NCBI GenBank assembly: GCA_030789695.1
Contig: JAULAV010003585.1
Span: 1 to 64,000, forward strand
Origin: Scilla litardierei
Taxonomy: Eukaryota; Streptophyta; Magnoliopsida; Asparagales; Asparagaceae
Direction of reading: 5' to 3'
DNA: 64,000 bases
Shown: piece after piece, positions 56,149-64,000 of the stretch
How the letters are laid out: every line of letters starts with the position of its first letter
Numbering within the stretch: the stretch's first letter is position 1
The notes under the pieces: generated by a model
What the model saw: only the letters and a program-made list of their open reading frames with translations
The model's database searches: none
What the model was told of the DNA's origin: nothing
Translations under genes and position numbers: made by a program

Positions 56149-58043
56149 ATAGCGGCGTCGACGTGGGCGAAAGATCAAATTGATGCGTTAGAAGAAAAAC
56201 TCAACACGGAGATCGATGGGGTGAAGAAGACCCTAACGGAGAACGGGGAAGCAATCATGAAATTGACGGCCTCCGTGGGGCGAATCAAGGCTTCCAACGA
56301 AAGGTTGAACGCAAGGCAAAACAAGCAAGACGAGGCCCTCACGCAAATCACCTTTCAATTATCAATTCTCACGAGGAAAGAGGGAAAAGGTGGAGCGAAC
56401 CCTAGTTCTTCGATAAAGGCGCCACTTTTGGACGACGCGAACCCTAAATATTCAACAAAGGTACCGCCTTGGACAAGGAAAAGCACAAGATGGAGAATTT
56501 TGATGATGGATTGGTTCCCGATGATGGGAAGGATTATGAAGAAGACGAAGAAGGGTCGTGGGAAGAGGATTATTGCGAGACGATCCGTCGGAGGGCCGAA
56601 GAGGGACGGCGCACCCATCCTCAACAAGGGGAGGGGCAGCCGGCCCTAAACCTGAGCAGGGGCAGCCGCCCCGCCCCGCAAGAAGCTCGGCAGGGGCGGC
56701 CGACCCCTGCCGCCCTTCGACAGGGTCAACCACCCTGCCGAACATCCCCACAGGGCCACCGGCCCTCCGGCAGCCCCGGCAAGGGCCGCCGGAGGTCTGG
56801 CAGCCTCCGACAGCCCCCTGGCAGTCGCCAGGGGGATTTCACGAGTACGGTGGGCCCCAATCTGCAGTTTTTCAGCCTCCTATGACACGTTCTGGCTACG
56901 ACGAACACTATCCGACATCTGACAGTTATTCAGGGCAAGTGCAGGGTGATGGGACTCGCTACGGGGATGAAGGGGGTGGTGCCTACTATGACGACGGAAG
57001 AGGAGGAAAATATGGGAGCGGTGGAGACTGGGAAGGCTACAGAAGGCGAGGAGAGGATCCCGCGGGGGTTATGGGTACTGGGGGAGAGGACCATCTAGAG
57101 GACATGAGACACATTAGGAGAGGTGGCAGCACTATCATCAGTCCAGACATGCAGACTGACGGGCAGAGAAGGGGCATTTTGGAGTGGACGGTAGAGTCCG
57201 GAAGCTGAAGATGCCAGTGTTTGAGAGGGATGATCCACATGCGTGGATATACCGAGCAGATCGGTTCTTCACTGTATCCCGCATGACATATGCACAGAAG
57301 TTAAAAGCAGCGGTAGTATGTTTGGAGGAGAGAGCCTTGGGATGGTACCAGTGGAGGGAGCAGCGACACCCGTTTCACAGTTGGGAGGAGATTAAGGACC
57401 GCATACTAGAGAGGTTCCGAGATCCACATATGAGGAACCTCCACAAGCAGTTGTTTGCGCGCTCAGGCAGGACGGGCCCGTGAGAGAGTATATAAAGAAG
57501 TTCGAACAGATGTTGGGGCGAGTTCGGGGGTCACTGACGAGTCACTGGATGGCACTTTTATGAAAGGCCTGAAGCCTATTATCCGCTCAGGGATTCTCGG
57601 CCATACAAGCCCCAAGGGCTGGTGGAGGTCATGGAGATGGCACAAATGGTAGAGGATCACCAGGCAAAGGAGAGGAGAGCCCGGGGCGGATGGACCGGTC
57701 AGGGGCAGCGTGGAGTCTCAGTAGTTTCAGGAGGGGTGAAGGCTTCCACAGGAGTAGACCATGCAGGCAAGGAGAAGGCGGGGGAGAAGAGCGGTGCACC
57801 GCCAGCAGGGGGCAGTTCAGGAGGATGATGGATGCTGAGATAAAGGAGAATCGTCAGAAGTAACTATGCTTCAGATGCGACGAGAGGTTTACCCCCGGCT
57901 ACAGGGGCACAGGTCGCAACATGCATGTGTTGCTGTTGGAGGATAAGGACGATGGGACGGAGCTGGAGTGCGAGACCATCGAGGAGGAGGCCACAAAGGA
58001 CCCTCGGTTAGATGTAGCGGAGGTCTCTCTAAACTCTGTGGTA
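56149..58043 (+). pseudogene. chromovirus gag
   Basis: The expected start codon is ATA at 56149-56151. Then come a coiled coil (DALEEKLNTEIDGVKKTL) and, after a frame change near 56465, an acidic segment (MENFDDGLVPDDGKDYEEDE) and a Pro/Gly-rich stretch with Tyr/Gly repeats. After another change at ~57190 the gag core follows (RKLKMPVFERDDPHAWIYRA, LEERALGWYQWRE, ILERFRD), a further shift near 57460 and a decayed knuckle LCFRCDERFTPGYRGTGRN at 57867-57923 lacking the His/Cys end. At least three frame changes and the lost start make it non-functional. Confidence 0.88.
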
Positions 58044-58279
58044 GGGTTTGACGTGCGTTTATATTTTATATATTCACGCACGTCTTCTTTGTGCTTTTCC
58101 GTTGTTTTCCGTCGTCCCGTACCCATTTTCTTGAGATTTCTAGTTTCCTTTCACTTCTTTGTGTTTTTGTGTATATGCAGGAGATTGCCAGCGTTGGGGA
58201 CATAATGAAGATATCATGAGCCCCCGAAGCAACGGGAGGAGTCGCGCGCGATCAGAGGGTCAAACGATAAAGATTGTCA

Positions 58280-58745
58280 TTTCTCAGCCCTCAACCGATC
58301 GGGTGGACATAGTCACCCGATCGGTTGATGCACGCGTATCCGACCCGGACGAAGGCTGAAGTGAGGAGCAGCTCAACCGACCGGTTCGTCGACCGGTTGA
58401 ATTCAACAGAGCTCTCGGCCATTTGAAGCTGAATTCCAACTGATCGGATGACATCTCACCCGATCGGTTCATCTGTAGCCGAATTTCCCAAACGATGACC
58501 CGAAGAGCTCAACCGACCGGTTCGCTGACCGTGCGAAATCGACAGAATTCTCTGTCTTTTGGGGATATTTCCAACCGATCGGTTGATTACTCAACCGATC
58601 GGTTCACCTGATGCTGCATCTCTCCAAGCGACGACCCGGAGAAGCCAACCGGTCGGACCAAGTGAGCGGTTGAAGTTCTGAACATCGATGCTGAAGCGCC
58701 AAGTAGCTCACCCGATAGGTTGATGCTTCAACCGATCGGGTGGCC
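58280..58745. repeat. paired-palindrome array with AACCGATCGGTT core
   Basis: At least twelve variants of the palindrome (AACCGATCGGTT, CACCCGATCGGTTG, AACCGACCGGTT) occur mostly in pairs 8-16 bp apart, e.g. at ~58294/58314, 58376/58390 and 58574/58590. It ends just before the TATAAATA box, i.e. in the U3 promoter region. Confidence 0.8.
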
Positions 58746-58753
58746 GCGATTTG

Positions 58754-58761
58754 TATAAATA
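58754..58761 (+). promoter_or_regulatory. TATA box of the Athila-like solo LTR
   Basis: TATAAATA immediately downstream of the palindrome array, the expected layout for an LTR promoter in plus orientation. Confidence 0.5.
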
Positions 58762-59713
58762 GTTGACCTAGGGTTCTGAAAACGGAGCTGTTGTTTTTTC
58801 TGTCTTTTCTTGTACGGTGACGGCTGGAATTTTATTGCATTTTGTAAGTCTTCTTATTGCTTTCAAACTTTAATATTATCTTAATAGCATTGCTACTATC
58901 TCATTCATATTGCCTGATCATGATTTTTACGGTTGAAATTTGTTTAGATTGCTTTTTAGCTATGATTTGTGAGTAGTTCCCAAATCTGGGATTTTGGTGG
59001 AAACACCTTCGTAGGTTCTCCCTAATGCGTCCATAGGACTAGGAATTCAATAAGGATTAGGAATTTAGATGGTTACGCGGGGTGTTTCATTGTCATCAGT
59101 GGAAAAAAGACCGGCTTTGACCGTCGGGCCAAGAGGGAATAAACTTGGCGGTTGACTCCCTAGCCACAGCTCACGCCCTTAGCGTAGACATCGAATCCTA
59201 GCGTGTGGGAACGGCAGAATGAGATGTTGGGAGTAATCGTTGCGAGCTTAGTGCTCCCGGAGTCAGTCGGTGTTAATGAACATGGGAATGCCCACCGACG
59301 GAACCCGGGTAGACCTAGCGTATCATCCTAGGCACCGACCGGAATATCGGGCTCATGGGACGCTAGGTATCACTTTTAGAGGCAACGTCTCACGACTAAA
59401 CCTTAAATCCAATCGTACTCCTATCCGTCGGTCGTAATAGTGAGAGCACATGATAGGGTGGAAACCGAAGTCCTAGGTTTTCTTTTATACTATTTATCCT
59501 TCGTATCTTTATTCTGTGACAAACCATCGATCGTTCGGGCTAGCTCACCCACAGGGTGAACCGGTTCCTCTTTGACACAAGCACAACCACGCCTCCCTAT
59601 GTTCGACCCCCAAGCCACACTACAACACCGTGTGCTTGCGGTATAAATATTTAAATCTGGTATCCCCAATCCTATTGCACTCATATGCTCAAAACTTAGG
59701 AGACGTCAGGGTT

Positions 59714-60000
59714 CACCCCGAACCATACCATGAAGTTGAGGAGACAGATCGGAGATCAGGAGGTGACACTGACGGTGCTCATTGACAGTGGGGCCACCCA
59801 CAATTTCATCTCTCGGAGGATGGTAGAGCAGCAGGGGCTACAGCTGGTGGACGTTGGCAGTTTTAGTGTGATGATGGGGACATGCAAGAAGGAGAGTAGC
59901 TGAGGAGTGTGCCAAGGGCTGGTGTTGACATTGCAGGGAAAACGGGTGTTGGCAGACTTCTTACCCTAGACTTGGGAAGTACGGATGTCATTTTAGGCAT
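59714..60000 (+). pseudogene. chromovirus aspartic protease
   Basis: Reads TMKLRRQIGDQEVTLTVLI, the active-site block DSGATHNFIS, then RRMVEQQGLQLVDVGSFSVM. A TGA at ~59902 (KKESS-stop) and another stop follow before the LADFLP and MTW region that closes the domain. The active-site Asp and flap region are visible. It would process the Gag-Pol polyprotein in active relatives. Confidence 0.85.
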
Positions 60001-60189
60001 GACATGGCTGCAGACGTTGTAGAAGATGAAGGTAAACTAGAAACTCCTCAGGATGGAGTTCCAGTAGGATGGGAGATCAGTGGTGTTGCAAGGGGACCCC
60101 AATCTATACAGAATTTTGATCTCGCTGAAGACCATAGTCGGGGCCCTTCAGGCAGAGGGAGAGGGATTTCTGATGGAGTTACACTCGAT

Positions 60190-61140
60190 AGTAGGAGAGG
60201 GGGATGCTGAGGCAGGTGCAGGCTATGCTGGAGCAGTTCGACGAGGTTTTTCAGGAGCCACCGGGGCTTCCACCACCCAGAGACCACGAGCACGCTATCT
60301 TTCTGAGGGAGGGCACGTCCTCCATTAGCGTGAGGCCCTATCGTTACCCCCAGATACAGAAGGACAATATTGAAAGGATGGTAGCAGAAATGGTGCAAGC
60401 ATGTATTATTCAGCCCGGTGTGAATCACTTCTCCAGTCCGGTGTTGCTAGTTAAAAAGAAGGATGGGAGCTGGTGCTTCTGCGTAGGCTACAGAGCGCAG
60501 AATAAGGAAACGGTGCCAGACAAGTTCCACATACCGGTGATTGACGAGCTTTTCGATGAGTTACATGGGTCAGCCATCTTTTCGAAGATAGATCTCAAAT
60601 CAGGCTACCATCAAATCAGGATGAGGGAGATGTTCTCAAGACAACCTTTAGGACTCATGAAGGCCACTACGAGTTCTTGGTCATGCCCTTTGGCTTGACT
60701 AACGCGCCTGCCATGTTCCAGTCCCTAATGAACAAGGTATTTCGTCCATATCTGAGAAGGTTTGTACTTGTATTCTTTGACGATATCTTGGTATATAGTC
60801 GCTCGTTGGAGGAGCATTTGGATCACTTGCAGGTAATGTTCCAGGAGTTGCACTACCACCGATTGTACGGGAACCGAAAGAAGTGCTTATTTGGCCAGCC
60901 ACATGTGGAGTACTTGGGACACGTGGTGTCCTCAGAGAGAGTAGTTACAGACAGGGCGAAGATAGCGACAATGCTGGACTGGCCACTACCCACCACTTTG
61001 AGGGGGCTGAGGGTGTTCCTAGGCCTCACAGGTTACTACATAAGGTTTGTCACGGGATATCGTATGGTCACCTGGCCACTCACGAAGTTGTTGAAGAAGA
61101 ATCAGTTTATATGTGGTAACGGGGCGACGCTTGCCTTCGA
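60190..61140 (+). pseudogene. chromovirus reverse transcriptase
   Basis: The first frame (60204-60635) has [48 protein letters not shown] and [14 protein letters not shown]; after a frameshift near 60640 the second frame (60677 on) has [17 protein letters not shown], the catalytic FFDDILVYS, HVEYLGHVVSS and LGLTGYYIRFV. Almost every RT motif remains, so decay is moderate. The FDD variant in place of IDD keeps both aspartates. Confidence 0.92.
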
Positions 61141-61560
61141 GGCCTTGAAGAAGGCTATGACTACGTCCCAGTGTTGGCGCTTCCAGATTTCTCGAGACCC
61201 TTTGTTGTGGATGCTGATGCTTCGGGACATGGATTAGGGGCGGTGCTGATGCAAGATCAACGCCATATCGCTTATTACAGTCAGGTGCTGACAGCAAGGA
61301 CCAAATTGAACGTCGGTGTACGAGAGGGAGTTGATGGCTATAGTCCTGGCTATTCAGAAGTGGAGACCGTATCTGCTGGGAAGGTGCTTCTTAGTGCGCA
61401 CAGATCAGAGGAGCCTTAGGTATCTTTTAGAGCAACGAATGGTCGCTAAGGAGCACCAGAAATGGCTGAGGAAGCTGATGGGGAACAGGTTTAGATAGAA
61501 TATCACCCAGGGCTGGATAATAAGGCGGCCGACACTCTATCCGGAGAGAGGATATACAGT
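61140..61560 (+). pseudogene. chromovirus RNase H
   Basis: Frames contain LALPDFSRPFVVDADASGHG, GAVLMQDQRHIAYYS, then after a frame change [20 protein letters not shown] and [13 protein letters not shown]. The catalytic order Asp (VDADAS), Glu (ERELMA) and Asp (RTDQ) is visible. At least two frame changes and a TAG (~61496) interrupt it. Confidence 0.88.
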
Positions 61561-62830
61561 TGGCGGCTTTGTATGTGTCCGTTCTTCAGGACTGGGAGCC
61601 ATTGCAGAGGGAGATCGAGTAGGACCAGGAGCTGGCAGTCATTCGGGAGGTGCTTTTACAAGGGTCCGCGGGTCACCAGAAATATGCTATGCAAGAGGGG
61701 AGGTTGGTATATTGGGGTCGCCTGGTGTTGCCGAGGACATCCACCCACGTTCCAACAATATTTCAGGAGTTTCATTGCAGTGCTGTGGGAGGGCATTCTG
61801 GGGTCTTCAAGACCTATCAGAGAATGGCTAGAGAGGTGTATTGGCAGGGAATGAAGGACATATCGAGGATGATAGCTGAGTGTGACGTATGCCAACGTCA
61901 AAAGTATATGGCAATGTCCCCGGGAGGGTTACTGCAGTCACTGTCCTTGCCAGAGCAAGTCTGGAAGGACCTTTCCATGGACTTCATCGACAGGTTGCCT
62001 AAGTCTGGAGGATTCACGGTGATATTTATGGTGGTAGATCGCCAGAGTAAATATGCGCATTTCATACCGCTTAGACATCCTTACAGGGCAGTATCGGTGG
62101 CGGAGGTGTTCGTGAGGGAGGTCATCCGATTACATGGGCCTCCAAAATCCATTGTCTCTGATAGAGACAACGTTTTCTTGAGCAGATTCTGGCAGGAGCT
62201 CTTCAGGTTGCAAGGGACAGTATTGAGACGTAGTACCACTTATCATCCACAGACTGACGGCCAGACTGAGGTCATCAACAGGAGTACCGAAACCTACTAG
62301 TGGTGTTTCATCTCGGAGAGCCCGAAGGAGTGGGCCCGTTGGTTGGCCTGGGCCGAATACTAGTACAATACATCTTATCACACGGCCGCTCAGACGACAC
62401 CTTTCAGGATCTTGTATGGACGGAACCCCTCACTTGCTACACTATGGGCAGGAAACAACGTCAGTATCCGATGTGGAGCAGTACTTGGCAGAGCGAGACC
62501 GGATTTTGGACGAGCTGAAGCTTCATTTGGCTAGAGCTCAGCAGGTCATGAAGACGAGGGCTGACCTACACTGTCGTGATGTACAATTCGAAGTAAGGGA
62601 CATGGTGTATCTGAAATTGCGTCCGCACAGGCAGAAATCCCTAGCCCATCGAAGAAATGAGAAGCTCTCTCCCAGATATTTCGGGCCTTTTGAGGTGAAG
62701 GCGAAGGTGGGGCCAGTAGCTTATAGATTGAAATTGCCCCCAGAATCGATCATTCATTTGGTGTTTCACGTGTCCCAGCTGCGACAGGTGATTGGGGGCA
62801 TACACCTTCTCCTTCGCTTCCAGAGACATT
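61560..62830 (+). pseudogene. chromovirus integrase
   Basis: The main frame 61650-62299 carries a zinc-binding region (H in FHCSAVGGHSG, then CDVCQRQK), catalytic residues in DLSMDFIDRLP, IVSDRDNVFLSRF and DGQTEVINR, giving D-D-E order, and ends with a TAG at 62298. Beyond it, decayed frames give the C-terminal module (62416-62830: QVMKTRADLHCRDVQFEVRD, YFGPFEVKAKVG, VFHVSQLRQV). A near-intact integrase by motif content, stopped by a nonsense codon. Confidence 0.9.
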
Positions 62831-62841
62831 GACGGGATGAT

Positions 62842-63027
62842 ATGGAAGTCTTATTGGAGCCTGAGGAGTTGAAGTGGGTGCGTAGTGGGGGAGCTGAAGA
62901 GCGGGAGGTGTTGGTGCGTTGGAAGGGCTTACCAGAGCATGAGAGCAGATGGGAGTTTGAGAGCGTCATGGCACATCAGCTTCCAGATTTCCACCTTGAG
63001 GACAAGGTGGCTCTTTTGGGGGAGTAG
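62842..63027 (+). pseudogene. chromodomain and pol C-terminus
   Basis: Reads EVLVRWKGLPEHESRWEFES, then PDFHLEDKVALLGE and TAG. VRWKGLPEHESRWE is a chromodomain core, which in chromoviruses helps direct integration to chromatin. The last codons overlap the hairpin (62991-63010) and the purine tract. Confidence 0.88.
62991..63027 (+). promoter_or_regulatory. pre-PPT hairpin and polypurine tract of the chromovirus
   Basis: A perfect 8-bp stem (CCACCTTG with CAAGGTGG, loop AGGA) at 62991-63010, then CTCTTTTGGGGGAGTAG up to the 3' LTR at 63028. The tract GGGGGAG is the likely plus-strand primer. Confidence 0.7.
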
Positions 63028-63371
63028 TGATGGGATCATCACGTAGTCAAGGAAGCAACGGCAGACCGGTAGAGGACACGACTCAACCAATTGATTCAGG
63101 GACGTGTTCGCACCTTATGACTTGGTTTCTATTATTTTATTAGAATAAGGGCAAACTTGTAATTTGGGGTTTTTTCGGCATTGGCTTCATAAGGGGCGGC
63201 AGCCTGTCCTAGGGCATGTGAAAATTGAGTTTTGAGCGAATAGCTAGGGAAGAGTGCGGACGTCCTCTTACCGACGTCTTGGAAAGGTGATTGCCCCTTT
63301 ATTTGTAGCCAAATTTATCTTTTCTTTTGTTATTCTCTATAAAAAGTTCAGATTTGCTTTCGGTTCTATCA
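63028..63371 (+). repeat. 3' LTR of the chromovirus
   Basis: 344 bp, similar throughout to 55775-56125 but with scattered substitutions and indels, so the insertion is not recent. Confidence 0.92.
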
Positions 63372-63376
63372 AAACG

Positions 63377-64000
63377 TTTGGAAAAGATGGAGAAACAGTT
63401 CTTATCTCTGAAAGCCATGATAAAGCAGTTGTTGGAGAGGAATAGCTGCCCACCATCGGCGGATGTCCTTGCAGAGACGGGTCTAGGCGAAGCTGACACG
63501 GAAGATGATGACGTAATGACAGAAGGAGCAATTCTAAAGGAAAAGCTATCACGAATGGAGGAGGCAATTGAGGTGACTAAGGAGGTGGCAACGGAGACCA
63601 AACGACAGCGGATCCTTTCGAAACCGACAGTGTGAATAAAACATTGGTGGACCGTCCAGGGCAGGGATCCGACCGGATCTGGCCAGATCCACACTACAGC
63701 GGGTGGGGTGGCGAGATCCGGTCATATCCGCATCGTGTGACGTCCGACGCAATGTCAAGCGAGGACTTCGAGCAGACGATGGTCCTTGGGAGGCAGCGAC
63801 AGCCGGTGGAGGCCGAAGGTGCTTCGACGATGGCAGAGAGACCGACAGGGCTACGACGAGGCCAGGGGAGGCCGGCGATGCTTCGACAAGGACAGGAGAG
63901 TCCGACGAGGCTTCGACCAGACCAGAAGTAATATATCACCTCTTTTCAGAATTTCACCTTGAGGATAATGTGTTTCATTGGTAGTGGAGTAATGATATGT
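63377..64000 (+). mobile_element. older gag-only relative, resumed after the chromovirus; runs off the window
   Basis: A reading frame continues the coiled coil (LEKMEKQFLSLKAMIKQLLE, then KLSRMEEAIEVTKEVATETK) to a stop at ~63635. Arg/Gly/Thr-rich sequence follows and, at 63937-63980, EVIYHLFSEFHLEDNVFHW with the decayed hairpin at 63955-63972. A purine-rich GGTAGTGGAGTAA then precedes a TGATATGT that looks like the start of a 3' LTR at 63993. Gag core, RT and integrase are all missing, so this is an even shorter derivative. Confidence 0.65.

Larger units (their letters stand above)
58049..59708. mobile_element. Athila-like solo LTR, 1,660 bp, between gag and protease
   Basis: Starts TGACGTGCG, ends GAGACGTCA, and is flanked by a perfect 5-bp duplication gggtt (58044-58048, 59709-59713). 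Removing it restores the gag-protease linker (NSVVGF then TPNHTMK). The end region (ctatgttcgacccccaagcc…tgtgcttgcgg) and the start (GTTTATAT, GCAGGAG) resemble Athila LTRs, including that at 31474-33185. A TATAAATA box lies at 58754-58761. It carries a palindrome array at 58280-58745. Confidence 0.88.
55775..63371 (+). mobile_element. full-length Ty3/gypsy chromovirus, decayed
   Basis: LTRs at 55775-56125 and 63028-63371; flanks gaacg (55770-55774) and aaacg (63372-63376) fit a 5-bp duplication with one change. The order is primer site, gag, protease, RT, RNase H, integrase, chromodomain, purine tract, so it belongs to the chromoviruses; short LTRs suggest the Reina-like side, which I cannot settle. 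Frameshifts, stops and a 1.66-kb solo LTR between gag and protease inactivate it. It is the full-length relative of the gag-only elements. Confidence 0.93.

Noticed and set aside
58280..58745. Possible CRISPR-like array
   Set aside because: The repeats are short, variable, palindromic, irregularly spaced and inside a plant LTR with target duplication; there are no true spacers or cas genes.

Overview
This is nuclear DNA of a flowering plant. The evidence is spliced plant genes with canonical GT/AG sites and very long introns, and a dense nest of plant retrotransposons (chromovirus-type Ty3/gypsy, Athila-type gypsy, a copia-type solo LTR, an RTE-type LINE and MITEs). The species cannot be named from the sequence. 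The introns suggest a large, repeat-rich genome.

The only gene that looks functional is the C-terminal half of a chloroplast NhaD-type sodium/proton antiporter (NHD1) on the minus strand. Its five exons lie at 51330-51218, 19767-19706, 19608-19306, 14480-14186 and 3902-3741. All are open, all splice in phase, and together they encode about 311 residues. The introns are 31,450, 97, 4,825 and 10,283 bp, so this half of the gene alone covers 47.6 kb. I found no N-terminal exons up to 64,000, so the gene probably runs on past the window. Beside its 3' end, on the plus strand, is a decayed 3-phosphoglycerate dehydrogenase (PGDH) gene at 1101-2633. It has an internal deletion, an in-frame stop and a Mutator-like MITE inserted in an exon.

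Layout: 1-3.7 kb, PGDH pseudogene and NHD1 3' flank. 4.7-13.2 kb, a Tekay/Del-like gypsy element with ~2.5-kb LTRs in NHD1's last intron. 15.1-18.3 kb, a long dispersed repeat, perhaps a solo LTR. 20.7-23.4 kb, a non-autonomous LTR element with a Glu/Pro-rich coding relic. About 23.4-33.2 kb, an Athila-like element lacking reverse transcriptase and integrase, carrying a hAT-like MITE. 33.9-39.4 kb, an RTE-type LINE split by a very young gag-only LTR element. 39.4-42.9 kb, foldback MITEs, one split by a second gag-only element. 43.6-50.3 kb, a second Glu/Pro-type non-autonomous element with a third gag-only element in its LTR, itself carrying a copia solo LTR. 52.4-55.6 kb, a relative of the 15-18 kb repeat. 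55.8-63.4 kb, a full-length decayed chromovirus with an Athila-like solo LTR between gag and protease. This chromovirus is inserted in an older gag-bearing relative that resumes at 63.38 kb.

The best lead for something undescribed is the gag-only family. Three complete copies, a fourth partial copy and the full-length relative all keep the same last pol codons (HLED[K/N]V). In DNA these codons form a hairpin (stem CCACCTTG, loop AGGA) 15-20 nt before the 3' LTR. The youngest copy also has a U-UUU-UUG heptamer exactly where its gag frame changes by -1. A second lead is the arrays of paired palindromes inside the Athila-like LTRs, built from two unrelated motifs.
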